Shown piece by piece: positions 38,068-46,417 of a stretch of DNA of 64,000 nt. Position 1 is the first letter of the stretch, and each line of letters opens with the position of its first letter. A program made the position numbers and the translations under genes. Below the pieces are notes generated by a model that saw only the letters and a list, made by a program, of their open reading frames with translations, was not told where the DNA came from and did no database searches. The stretch is from DATAXI01 sp963756185 (GTDB lineage: Bacteria > Verrucomicrobiota > Verrucomicrobiia > Chthoniobacterales > Chthoniobacteraceae), in contig CAVWMS010000001.1 in the NCBI GenBank assembly GCA_963756185.1, positions 124,001-188,000 of the forward strand, written 5' to 3'.

Positions 38068-39621
38068 ATGAAAAATGATTATGACGTGATCATTATAGGC
38101 AGTGGCGCCGGTGGCGGGACCTTGTCCCGGCATCTGGCGCCCTCCGGCAAGAGCATTCTCATCCTGGAAATGGGCGGCTGGCTCAAGCGCGAGCCGGAGA
38201 ACTGGAGCGCCGAGGAAGTCTTTGCCAAAAACCGGTACGTCTCGCCGGACATCTGGGAAAACGTGGCGAACGGCAAGCCGTTCCAGCCCGGGACTTATCA
38301 CTACGTGGGGGGCGCCACCAAGATGTATGGGGCGGCGTTGTATCGTTTGCGCAAGCAGGATTTCAGCCCGCTCGTCCATCGCGACGGCCTCTCTCCCGGC
38401 TGGCCCATCAGTTACGAGGACATCGAGCCTTATTACACCAGGGCGGAGCAAATGTACCAGGTCCACGGCATTCGCGGAGAAGACCCCACGGAGCCCCCAG
38501 CCGGCGCGCCTTATCCCTTTCCTCCCGTCTCGCATGAGCCGCGAATCCAGAAGCTGGCCGATGACCTCGCGCGCGCCGGTTACCATCCCTTCCACTCGCC
38601 TTGCGGCATCCTTTTGAACGAGGCGAACATGCCCTACAGCACCTGCGTTCGCTGCAAGGACTGCGATGGCTTTCCCTGCGTCGTACACGCGAAGTCCGAT
38701 GCCGAGGTGTTGGGCGTCCGCCCGGCCCTGGAACATCCGAACGTGACGCTGCTCACCCATGCGGAAGTGGTGAAGCTCAAGACCAATAACCAAGGCACCG
38801 CGGTAACCGAGGTCATTGCGAACATCGCCGGCGCGCCGCAAAGTTTTCGCGGCGGGATCGTGGTGGTATCCTGCGGCGCGGCGCATTCGGCCAGGCTCTT
38901 GCTCATGTCGGCCGGCGACAAACATCCCAACGGCCTCGCCAATGGCTCGGACCAGGTGGGCCGCAACTATATGTTTCACACCAGCCGCGCCGTCCTGGCC
39001 ATTTCCAGGGAGCCGAATCCAACCCAATACCAAAAGACACTTGGCCTGAATGACTTTTACTTCGGTGTCGACGACTTCAAGTACCCGGCCGGAAGCATCC
39101 AGATGGTCGGCAAATCGCAGGCGCCCATGTATCGCGGCGAGAAACCCATCGAGACCATCCTGGCGCCCACCTGGGCGCTCGAGAAACTCGCCGCTCACGC
39201 AGTCGATTTCTGGCTCATGACCGAGGACCTGCCGCATCCGGATAATCGCGTGACCGTCACCCGCGAGGGCGGGATCAGGTTGAATTACAAGAACAGCAAC
39301 CAGGAGGCCAGCGACAGGCTTTACGCAAAGCTCAAGTCGATGCTCGACAGCCTCGACATGCACAGCCATTTGGTCGACCGCGCGCTCTACATGAAAAATG
39401 ACATCGGGGTCGCCGGCGTCGCGCACCAATCGGGCTCCTGCCGGTTCGGCGCCGATCCAAAGACCTCGGTGCTCGACATCCACTGCAAGGCCCACGAGCT
39501 GGACAACCTCTACGTCGTTGACACGAGCTTCTTCCCCAGTATCGGCGCCGTCAACCCGGCGCTGACCGCGATGGCAAACGCGTTGCGCGTCGGCGACCAT
39601 TTGCTCGAGCGCCTCAAGTAG
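38068..39621 (+). CDS. GMC family oxidoreductase
   Basis: 517-aa FAD-dependent glucose-methanol-choline type oxidoreductase. The N-terminal Rossmann motif is IIIGSGAGGGTLSRHL (GxGxxG at residues 11-16), followed by LEMGGWLKRE. The FAD loop is YHYVGGATKMYGAALYRL. The active-site region has GVAHQSGSCRFG with the catalytic histidine and NPALTAMANALRVGDHLL with the conserved asparagine. A Cys-rich insertion CVRCKDCDGFPCVVHAKSDAE is typical of the bacterial subfamily annotated as choline dehydrogenase-like. No signal peptide, so it should be cytoplasmic or membrane-associated through a partner. The MFS gene begins 12 bp later, suggesting uptake and oxidation of one substrate, possibly a sugar or polyol. 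Confidence 0.9.
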   Translation: MKNDYDVIIIGSGAGGGTLSRHLAPSGKSILILEMGGWLKREPENWSAEEVFAKNRYVSPDIWENVANGKPFQPGTYHYVGGATKMYGAALYRLRKQDFSPLVHRDGLSPGWPISYEDIEPYYTRAEQMYQVHGIRGEDPTEPPAGAPYPFPPVSHEPRIQKLADDLARAGYHPFHSPCGILLNEANMPYSTCVRCKDCDGFPCVVHAKSDAEVLGVRPALEHPNVTLLTHAEVVKLKTNNQGTAVTEVIANIAGAPQSFRGGIVVVSCGAAHSARLLLMSAGDKHPNGLANGSDQVGRNYMFHTSRAVLAISREPNPTQYQKTLGLNDFYFGVDDFKYPAGSIQMVGKSQAPMYRGEKPIETILAPTWALEKLAAHAVDFWLMTEDLPHPDNRVTVTREGGIRLNYKNSNQEASDRLYAKLKSMLDSLDMHSHLVDRALYMKNDIGVAGVAHQSGSCRFGADPKTSVLDIHCKAHELDNLYVVDTSFFPSIGAVNPALTAMANALRVGDHLLERLK

Positions 39622-39632
39622 ACGGACACGCC

Positions 39633-40823
39633 ATGGCGCAGCGCGCGGAAAACGCCGGGATTTACGCCGCCGGGGTGATCCAGGGCGTGGTTCTGGTCAC
39701 CTTTCCCGCCATTGGCGCCATTTTCACCGGCGCGGCGCACTACGGATTCTCAGCCACGGAGTATGGCGGGATGTTCATCCCGCAGGCGGTCGCCGCCGTC
39801 ATCGGCTCGCTGGCCGGCGCCGGTCTGGCGCGGATCATCGGGGCGAAAGGCGTCCTGATGACCGGGCTCGCGGCCGACCTTCTCTCGATGCTGTTGCTGA
39901 TGGCCAGTTCCATCTTCATGGCCCGGCATGCCGCCGCGTATGCGCTGCTGCTCGCGGCCACCGGCTGCCTGGGGGTCGGCTTCGGCTTTGCCGTGCCCGC
40001 GCTCAATACCTTCACGGCAAAATTTCATCCCTCGAACGTTGATTCGGCGACTCTCACCCTCAATGCATTGCTCGGTTTGGGCACCGCGCTCGCCCCTCTC
40101 TTTGCCATGCTCTTCGTCGGATTTGGTATCTGGTGGGGACTGCCCATCCTCATGAGCGCGCTCACTTTCACGCTCCTGTTGTACATCCTCCGGCTCCCAT
40201 TGCGAATTGAGGATTCCCATGTCCGCCAGGCAGGGCAGGGGAGCGGAAACATCCCGCCGCGCTTCTGGCTCTTCGCCTGCTTCGCCCTGCTCTACGGCGT
40301 TTGTGAAACCATGAATGCCAACTGGGCGACCATTTACATGGCGGATTCCATTGGCGCCTCCGCCGCATTGGCATCGCTCGCCCTGACTCTGTTTTGGCTT
40401 ACTGTAACCGGCGGGCGAATCTTCTTTGCCCTCATCGAACGCTTCCTGCCGGAAAAAATGACTTACCGCTTGCTCCCATTCATTGTGGGCGCGGCCTTTT
40501 TGATGACGGCAGCCAAAGGCCACCTGTTGCTCACCCTTGTCTCCTTCGCCATTGCCGGCCTTGGTTGCTCCGCCCTCTTGCCGTTGACCATCAGCTTCGG
40601 CGAGCAGCAACTCCCCGACATGTCGGCCTCCCTGGCCGGCGGCCTGATTGGCTTCTACCAGATCGGCTACGGCATCGCCGCCTTCGGTGTCGGCCCGTTG
40701 GAAAACTTCGGAAAAATAGCTCTTTCCGCCATTTACAGTCGGACGGCCGCCATCGCCATGCTGCTCGGTGCGATTGCCTGGAGGATCACCGCGCGAACTG
40801 AATCCAGAAAGGGCGCCGGTTGA
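39633..40823 (+). CDS. MFS transporter
   Basis: 396-aa integral membrane protein with about 12 hydrophobic segments. These include GVIQGVVLVTFPAIGAIFTG at the start, ALLLAATGCLGVGFGFAVPA and AGGLIGFYQIGYGIAAFGVG near the end, with a central basic loop (LPLRIEDSHVRQAGQGSG, residues 190-205). The layout fits the major facilitator superfamily. The start ATG at 39633 is 12 bp behind the GMC oxidoreductase stop, so the two are an operon. Substrate cannot be assigned from sequence; a sugar or sugar acid is suggested by the partner. Confidence 0.85.
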   Translation: MAQRAENAGIYAAGVIQGVVLVTFPAIGAIFTGAAHYGFSATEYGGMFIPQAVAAVIGSLAGAGLARIIGAKGVLMTGLAADLLSMLLLMASSIFMARHAAAYALLLAATGCLGVGFGFAVPALNTFTAKFHPSNVDSATLTLNALLGLGTALAPLFAMLFVGFGIWWGLPILMSALTFTLLLYILRLPLRIEDSHVRQAGQGSGNIPPRFWLFACFALLYGVCETMNANWATIYMADSIGASAALASLALTLFWLTVTGGRIFFALIERFLPEKMTYRLLPFIVGAAFLMTAAKGHLLLTLVSFAIAGLGCSALLPLTISFGEQQLPDMSASLAGGLIGFYQIGYGIAAFGVGPLENFGKIALSAIYSRTAAIAMLLGAIAWRITARTESRKGAG

Positions 40824-40902
40824 ATTCGCAGCCAACCGCACAATCGGCGGCGGGATGGCTGGAACGGGTGGTTATTGCTGTGAATGTCCATGAATAAGTG
40901 GC

Positions 40903-42234
40903 TCATAAATTGGGCGGTGCGGGATCGATGGAAGGCCGACTTGCCTGCACAGTGCCGACAGGGGGCGTTAGGTTGAGAGTAAGACAGAATGTCGTCCCGA
41001 GGCCGAGGCCCTCGCTCGTTACCACCAGCGAACCCTCCATGGCTTCGGTCAGCCCCTTGGCGATGAACATGCCCAGCCCGAGCCCGCCAAAGTTTTGACG
41101 ATTGATGGCCCGTTCGCCCTGCTTGAAGGGATCAAACACCAGCGGCAATAATTCCGGTTCGATGCCGATGCCGTGATCGATAAAGAGGAGGGTGACATCG
41201 CCAGGCGCTTCATTTTCCGAAGAGATGGAGATACTGCCGCCGGGCGGCGAGAACTTCACGGCGTTCCTGAGCAGGTTCCACATGACCTGCTGAAGCCTGA
41301 GGGAATCCGCGAGCACGATATTATTGGACGCCCGCAAATCCAGGGTTACCTCGACGTGCGCGGCTGCAATCTCGCTCCGGCAGATTTCCATGACGAATTG
41401 CACCGCTTGGTGGACGTCGACCGGTTCCGGCCGCAACCGCAGCTTGTGCTGGCCCACGGAGGTGAAGTCCGACAGCTCCTCGAGGAGCCGCGCCTGCAAC
41501 TCGATGTTGCGCCGCATGATCGTCAGCAGCGGCGCCGCCTCCGCGAAGCGTTTATCGCCCTGCAATTCGCCCATGCAAAGCAGAACGGGCATCAGCGGCG
41601 TGCGCAGCTCGTGCGCCAGCATTGCCAGGAATCGGTCCTTCGGCAGCGAGGCGAAGGCGGAATCCGCCTCGCGCTGCTGCAATTCAATCCCCTCCCTGAA
41701 CGGGTGGCTGATCGGGCGCAAACTGAAAACCACGCAGGTCGGTTCGCTCTCTCGCAGTTTTCCCAGCCTCGCCTCGATCATCCGGTACGAGCCGTCGCGG
41801 GACCGGTGGTTGAATTTTACCGTGGCATTTCCCTTGAGGCCTTCGACCACGTTGAAGAACGCGGAATGCACCTCCGGCAGGTCTTCGTCGCGGATGAGTT
41901 TGAAGATGCTCGTATCCACCATTTCCTCCGGTTTGTAGCCGAGTACGTCCGCCATGAGTGGGCTCTGGGAAACAATTGTCCCTCCGCGATTCACCACCGT
42001 GATGACATCCGGCGACGCTCTCCATCAGCGCATGGAGCCGCCGCTCGTTTTGAAGCAGGTCTCCTGGGCCGGACGCAGGAGATAGGGCTTGCCGTCCGCG
42101 CCCACGACTGCGTCCACCTGGTCGGAGGTGTACGCGCGGAGCGTCTCCTCGGCCTGGGCCAGGGAAAGCGCCATTTCGTTCGCTTCGAAATGGTTCGGAA
42201 AGGATTGATCGGATTTTACGGTCGTAGCATTCAT
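40903..42234 (-). pseudogene. PAS-domain sensor histidine kinase, frameshifted
   Basis: Histidine kinase of about 440 aa that starts MNATTVKSDQS at ATG 42234, behind a strong AAAGGAG site. The first frame ends in a stop after RPAQE-TCFK. The homologous text then continues in a second frame as DLLQNERRLHALMESVA and in a third as VITVVNRGGTIVSQSPLMAD. Extra bases lie near 42060-42064 (GAGAC for GAC) and 42009-42010 (GG for G). From 41997 the frame is intact: PAS domain (VLGYKPEEMVDTSIFKLIRD), HisKA box LAMLAHELRTPLMPVLL, and HATPase motifs (NLLRNAVKF, DHGIGIEPELLPLVFDPF, GLGLGMFIAKGLTEAMEGS). Third gene of the kaiC-kaiB-kinase operon, so it resembles a KaiC-linked output kinase. Confidence 0.75.
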
Positions 42235-42577
42235 TTGTTCTCCTTTTGGGGCAATCCGAGCGCGCTGAAGGACTGCCTCCTCTTCGCTCAGGTCGCCGAT
42301 GATTTGTTGCTCTGGCAGCGGGGAAAGTTTGACTACCGTGGGCGTGACCAGGATCGCCTCGGACAGAGCGCGCAGCGGTTCTTTCAAGCACATCGACCAC
42401 CTCGATGCGATGGCTCCCCGGGAAATGCTTCCGGCAGATCGCGTAGAGATTCGCGAACGCCCGCACGGAATGCGGCGCCCCGCCGGCGAGATAGAGCCGG
42501 AAAACATAGGCCCCCTTCGGCTCGTCGCCCCCGTTGGGTGCGTCGCTCATTGCTCCGTTTCCCATTTCCACGTGCAT
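42231..42577 (-). pseudogene. kaiB: KaiB-like protein, frameshifted
   Basis: KaiB family thioredoxin-like protein. It starts at ATG 42577 or, more typically, at ATG 42550 (MSDAPNGGDEPKGAYVFRLY), which overlaps the kaiC-frame stop as ATGA. The first part reads YVFRLYLAGGAPHSVRAFAN and RIEVVDVL, then an extra T (CTTGAAAG for CTGAAAG, 42386-42387) shifts the frame. The family text resumes as KEPLRALSEAILVTPTVVKL and PLPEQQIIGDLSEEEAVLQR. A further extra A in CCCCAAAAGG near the end would remove the stop; taking it out restores KENK-stop with an ATGA overlap onto the kinase. KaiB binds KaiC and in cyanobacteria drives its phosphorylation cycle. Confidence 0.75.
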
Positions 42578-44055
42578 GGCGTTTTCCTTTCTCGTGTCGC
42601 AAGGTGCCCAAGAGCACCTTGCCGCCGGCCGTGTATGGATCGGCAAGCGTGATGCCCGAGTCGCTGAAAATGAGTTCGCGCAGTTGATTCGAGTGCTTCG
42701 AGCCGCGCGATTTGATGATCGAGAGCGCGCGGTTGCGCTCGCCGTCCAGCAACGCGTACGAAATCTGGATCCACGAGTCGGAGATGGTCGAGACATGGAG
42801 CGTCGTGGTCTCCAGATGCGGGTCGCTCCCTTCCAGCAGGCTGGTGAAGAGCAACGGTGATTCCCCTGTTCCGGCAAAGGTAAATCAGCCGTTCGGCCAC
42901 GGCACGGGCCGCCATGCCGCCTCCGACACGTGCCAGCGCCGAGAGAGGATCGATCGCAACACAGCGCGGATGTTGCTCGGTGATCATCCGCTTGATGTGC
43001 ATGTAATGTTCCTCCGAGGAGGCCGCCTCCGTGCGCACCGATTCCATCCGGAGAAGGCCGCTCTCCATATGGGGCGCGAGGTCGATGCTCATCGTGGCCA
43101 GGTCGCGCACGATGTCGCGGGAGTTTTCGTCAAAGGAGATGAAGAGCGCCCGTTCATTGCGGCGGCAGGCCGCTTCGATAAAGGCGCCCGCGAGCGTGGA
43201 CTTGCCGCCGCCGGAACTGCCGGTGATCAAGGCATTGGTGCCGCGGTAAATACCGCCGCACAGCATCTCATCGAGCCGTTCGATGCCCGTGGAGACCTTG
43301 TCGTTGAAAGGCTGCGGCTCCGGATGGACGCCATTCGAGGAACCGACTTCCATGCCCCCGGGCCCGATCACAAACGGCACTTCATTGAGCACGTGCGGCG
43401 AGCCGCGGTACTTCAGCACGCGAATGGCGCGCACCGCCATGCGATCCGCCACACGCTGGCTCAGCAGTACCGTGCAATCGGCCATGAACGGCATGAACCC
43501 GTAGCGCGACGAGATCGCCGGGTGGCCCTCCTCGATCTTTGTCGTAAAGATGCCGGTCAACTCGTGGAGCGTGAGCCATTCGTGAAGCCGGTAGAGCTCG
43601 CGGCATTCCGCCACCGGATCGTCAAGCAGGCTCAGCAGCACGTCGATCGCGTCGAACACGATCAGCTTCGCGCCCATCTCTTCCGCTTTCGCCTCGATCG
43701 CCGCAAGCAGCCCGGTCAGGTCGAATCCGCCCGACTTTACCACATCGGAGCGCACGCACGCGTCGATGAAAAACAACTGCTTCCTCTCGAGCGCGCGGAT
43801 GTTCCAGCCGAACGCCTCCCCATTGGCAGCCACCCGGCGCGCATTCTCTTCAAACGCGACAAAGATGCCCGGCGTGCCGTGCTGCGTACCGGCGCCGACA
43901 AGTATTTGCAGCGCGAGGACAGTTTTTCCGGAACCCGGGCCTCCCATCAACAGCGTCGTCCGCCCGACAGGCAATCCGCCGCACGTGATGTCGTCGAAAC
44001 CCTCGATCCCGCTCAAAACTTTCTCGAGGCTCTCCGCGCGTTTTTTGTCATTCAT
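42547..44055 (-). pseudogene. kaiC: KaiC-like double-domain ATPase, frameshifted near the 3' end
   Basis: KaiC homologue with an AAGGAG site before ATG 44055. CI domain: Walker A GGPGSGKT (38-45) and catalytic glutamates in FEEN (69-71). CII domain: Walker A GSSGGGKST (279-287) and FDEN (308-311), where a double glutamate is usual. The frame is colinear with KaiC to residue about 399 (RLIYLCRNRGIT). An extra C (42856-42857) then shifts it, and the true C-terminus continues in the next frame as LFTSLLEGSDPHLE, HVSTISDSW, RALSIIKSRGSKHSNQ and TLADPYTAGGKVLLGTL. The autophosphorylation pair Ser-Thr (HVSTISD) is kept. The original stop is probably the TGA at 42547, since it overlaps kaiB as ATGA; reaching it needs a further indel. 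Non-cyanobacterial KaiC proteins often act in stress responses. Confidence 0.82.
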
Positions 44056-44120
44056 TCAGTCTCCTTGTTCCTAAGGTCGAAGGAATGCGGATTTCTCCGT
44101 AGACCTTCAACTCCCTGAGT

Positions 44121-44258
44121 ATGGGGCCGCGTTCCGAATCCGACCAATACCTCCTCGGCGTTCGCTCCATAGCCGAAAACTATGCGCCGGCCAGGCCTGG
44201 CCTGTTTTCCCTCTGAAATAAGGCCCATTCCCAGAATATTCCGATAGCTTTCGGCTAT
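44121..44258 (-). promoter_or_regulatory. Leader A of the kai operon: paired ATAG-N7-CTAT boxes and promoter-like block
   Basis: On the minus strand, distal box ATAGCCGAAAGCTAT (44258-44244), 60 bp, proximal box ATAGTTTTCGGCTAT (44183-44169), then ACGCCGAGGAGGTATTGG (44161-44144), 17 bp, and CCCCAT (44126-44121), 65 bp before kaiC. The same order and spacing recur at three other loci (46028, 47536, 55971). Apart from this leader, the 456-bp gap 44056-44511 shows nothing else I can name. Confidence 0.7.
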
Positions 44259-44511
44259 GGCCCGCACGAGGCGCCGTCAATCGCGCTGCATCGCCGCGCA
44301 AAAAGCCCTCGAAAAACGCCGGCCGTGGAAGTAACGTGCCCGCATGCCGAAACGTCCGATAAAATCCAAGGGAAATCCAGATATGGCGAGCAATGCAAAT
44401 CCGAGAGGGGAAAGACTTACCGCCAAGCACGGGAAACTTACAGCCCATCGAGCGATGGAACGGCGTGTATCGAACAAAGGCAGGGGGTGATTTGCACCGC
44501 CGCCGCATCGC

Positions 44512-44757
44512 ATGAAACTGTTCAGCCTGTCTCATTTGAACGAATTGGCCAGGGATTTGCCCGATCCCAATACGGTCCGGCATCCTGTCCTCCGCCTGCC
44601 TCTTCGGGACTGGAGTTCCGTGCGGGATGCCGACCATCCGGATCGCGAGTTCGAGATCCACGCGGATGATTATGTCGAATTCGAGATCGTCCGATGGAAG
44701 GACTCCAAGGGCGTCAGCTATCCGCGATGGGTGCTCCGCGGCCTGGTCGCGATGTGA
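44512..44757 (+). CDS. Small hypothetical protein
   Basis: 81-aa protein starting MKLFSLSHLNELARDLPDPN and ending DSKGVSYPRWVLRGLVAM. It is acidic, with a plausible alpha/beta composition (HADDYVEFEIVRWKDSKG), no signal peptide and no membrane helix. There is no strong ribosome binding site before the ATG. It is divergent from kaiC and followed after 36 bp by a good bidirectional terminator, which supports transcription in this direction. An overlapping minus-strand frame (44107-44814) has the composition of an antisense shadow. I do not recognise a family. Confidence 0.5.
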   Translation: MKLFSLSHLNELARDLPDPNTVRHPVLRLPLRDWSSVRDADHPDREFEIHADDYVEFEIVRWKDSKGVSYPRWVLRGLVAM

Positions 44758-44793
44758 ATCCCCACCGGGATCGTTTCTCGCCAAAAGAAGGAA

Positions 44794-44827
44794 GGGCCGG
44801 ATACGCCTGAGCATATCCGGCCCTTTT
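44794..44827. terminator. Bidirectional intrinsic terminator
   Basis: Perfect 10-bp arms GGGCCGGATA / TATCCGGCCC with a 10-base loop, followed on the plus strand by TTTT and flanked on the other side by an A-rich stretch (CCAAAAGAAGGAA) that gives a T-tract on the minus strand. It serves the small gene ending at 44757 and the minus-strand peptidoglycan-binding gene ending at 44856. Confidence 0.85.
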
Positions 44828-44855
44828 GCTTGTTTGTATCTGGTGATGCGAGGGA

Positions 44856-45560
44856 TTAGTTCTGCAGTCCGAGCGATGCGAGCAGCGGGCCATCGATTTG
44901 CCCGTTTACCTGCAATCCGTTGTCGCGCTCATAATGGGATATTGCGCGGCGTGTGCCCCTGCCGATATCGCCGTCGATGGGGCCATTATAGTATCCCTGC
45001 TGGGCCAGGCTCTGCTGAACATTGGCTCCAACCGAGCCGGCCGTTGTGTAAGCCGGTACGGCGCCGATGTCGATAATCAGCCAACCACCGTCATAGTACC
45101 GGTAATCGTGATTGTTCCAATTGTGGTCGGTGTTCACGTCCCAATCACTGTGTGTGCTGGCTGCGACCCATTGCCCATTGTAGCTATTGGCCCGGTTGCC
45201 CTGGACCGCAAACGTGGCGCCTTGCTTCTGTTGGGATTGGACGCCTCGCTTGCTTGGCTGGAAGCCCTGTTTGGCGACCTTGATGTTTTGCGTCCCGGCG
45301 TTCACCGGACCATTGGCATCGACACTCTTGTCGCTGCTGACTTTGTCATGCGAGGCGCCGCCGCCAGACACTATCTGCGTGGCTTGGCCACCTTGGGCTT
45401 TTCCCCCGGTGCCGTTGGGCGAACCGGCGGCATCCTTCGTGTCCTTGCTGTTTTGATCTTGATCCTGGGCCAGAAGCCCCAGCGGCTGCAGGCGAGGGAC
45501 CGTGGTGGCTGACGTCGCCGAGGGTCGGTCTTGACGGAGAGAAATGAGATTCCTTTGCAT
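44856..45560 (-). CDS. Peptidoglycan-binding domain protein
   Basis: 234-aa protein, paralogue of the one at 14004-14768. A low-complexity Gly/Gln/Lys/Ser-rich region (residues 38-125) leads to a Tyr/Trp-rich box (HNWNNHDYRYYDGGWLIID) and a C-terminal PG-binding type 1 domain (NVQQSLAQQGYYNGPIDGD, RRAISHYERDNGLQVNGQ). The N-terminus MQRNLISLRQDRPSATSATT lacks the hydrophobic core of a signal peptide. In the neighbouring frame a signal-like ISFLSVKT is seen, so the start region may contain another indel like those of nearby genes. It follows the 45583-46001 gene by 22 bp, so leader B probably drives both. Likely a cell-wall-associated stress protein. Confidence 0.7.
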   Translation of the reverse strand: MQRNLISLRQDRPSATSATTVPRLQPLGLLAQDQDQNSKDTKDAAGSPNGTGGKAQGGQATQIVSGGGASHDKVSSDKSVDANGPVNAGTQNIKVAKQGFQPSKRGVQSQQKQGATFAVQGNRANSYNGQWVAASTHSDWDVNTDHNWNNHDYRYYDGGWLIIDIGAVPAYTTAGSVGANVQQSLAQQGYYNGPIDGDIGRGTRRAISHYERDNGLQVNGQIDGPLLASLGLQN

Positions 45561-45582
45561 ATCCTTGTTGTATCGGTTTGGC

Positions 45583-46001
45583 TTATTTGGTTGTCGTTGT
45601 CGTTGTCGACTGCTGCACCTGGGTCGCCGGCTCGATCGCCGACTTTCTCACGACGACTTTTGATGCGACGAGATTATCCCCGTCTTTCACATAGTAAATC
45701 GTGACTGGCAGCCCCGATTTGACGGTGTCCATCGAGACAGGATTTCCGTCTTCGTCCACGTAAATCGTGGACTTGGTGTAGCTGTAGTGCACCGGTTCGT
45801 CGGCGTTTTCGCCTTTTACGACAATGGTTTCGGGGCCGAATTCGCTGATCGTCCCCGCGCTGGTTACCGTTGTGGTTTGGACGCTTCCCTGGTCCGAGGA
45901 TATGGTTTGAACGCTTGCCTGGCCCAGAAGGGTCTGGCCGGCGCCGGTAAATGCCAATGCCAGCGCGGAGGCAGCGGTTAATTGAAGATTTTGTGTTTCA
46001 T
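45583..46001 (-). CDS. Small secreted protein, probable frameshift in the signal peptide
   Basis: Secreted protein of about 140 aa. The mature part reads TISEFGPETIVVKGENADEP, YSYTKSTIYVDEDGNPVSMD and VTIYYVKDGDNLVASKVVVR, a small beta-rich domain, with a Thr-rich tail. The open frame can be extended to a TTG at 46026, but that lies only 2 bp from the promoter-like CCCGAT of leader B. The sensible start is ATG 46001, which gives MKHKIFN followed by LTAASALALAFTGAGQTLL if one base is restored near 45980-45985. As written, that ATG frame stops after seven codons. First gene after leader B and upstream of the PG-binding gene. Function unknown. Confidence 0.6.
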
Positions 46002-46027
46002 GATATTTAGTTTGTTGAAGCCACAAT

Positions 46028-46090
46028 ATCGGGCTGGCCGCTCAATCCCGCCAATACCTCCTCGGCGTCACGCGGATAGCCAAAAGCTAT
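46028..46090 (-). promoter_or_regulatory. Leader B: single ATAG-N7-CTAT box and promoter-like block
   Basis: On the minus strand, proximal box ATAGCTTTTGGCTAT (46090-46076), then ACGCCGAGGAGGTATTGG (46068-46051), exactly 17 bp, and CCCGAT (46033-46028). The box is part of a longer perfect palindrome (GGATAGC / GCTATCC). The distal box found at the other three loci is absent; its place would fall inside the 55-codon gene at 46104-46271. Confidence 0.7.
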
Positions 46091-46103
46091 CCGCGGCCTT
46101 CCT

Positions 46104-46271
46104 TCAAACCGCACCGAGGTGAAAGGCACGCAGGGCATAAAGCAAAAAGACAAGACCCAGAATAATCCCGATGATCCGCAAGGGCTGGCCTTTGATGAAC
46201 ATGCCCACGATGCAATAGATGACATAGAGGACAAGTCCGGAGATGAGCAGGGAGATGAGTATGGAGACCAT
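46104..46271 (-). CDS. Small two-helix membrane protein (Thivi_2564-like)
   Basis: 55-aa open frame from ATG 46271 to TGA 46104: two hydrophobic helices (SILISLLISGLVLYVIYCIV and IIGIILGLVFLLYALRAF) joined by the basic-polar turn GMFIKGQPLR. This is the layout of the tiny stress-associated membrane proteins annotated as Thivi_2564 family. There is no clear Shine-Dalgarno, but the leader CTAAACATATCA resembles that of the neighbouring 46001 gene. It lies between the desaturase and leader B, so it is likely co-transcribed with the desaturase. Function unknown. Confidence 0.6.
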   Translation of the reverse strand: MVSILISLLISGLVLYVIYCIVGMFIKGQPLRIIGIILGLVFLLYALRAFHLGAV

Positions 46272-46417
46272 GGTAGTGATATGTTTAGTTGTTAGGGGCA
46301 GTATTCAGCCCGATGTTACTTGACTGAGATGATAGAGATTGGCCGGCAATACTCTGGGAAGTAGTCATTTCCGGTGTTGATTCCGCCGACTGGACGCCGT
46401 CGTATTTGCCCCGGACT

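Noticed and set aside
42384..42610. KaiC-KaiB fusion protein
   Set aside because: The KaiC frame runs through kaiB in a different frame, and a kaiC stop overlapping a kaiB start (ATGA at 42550-42547) indicates two separate genes.
44107..44814. 235-codon minus-strand open frame
   Set aside because: It runs through leader A, the small plus-strand gene and the terminator, and shows no protein-like composition.
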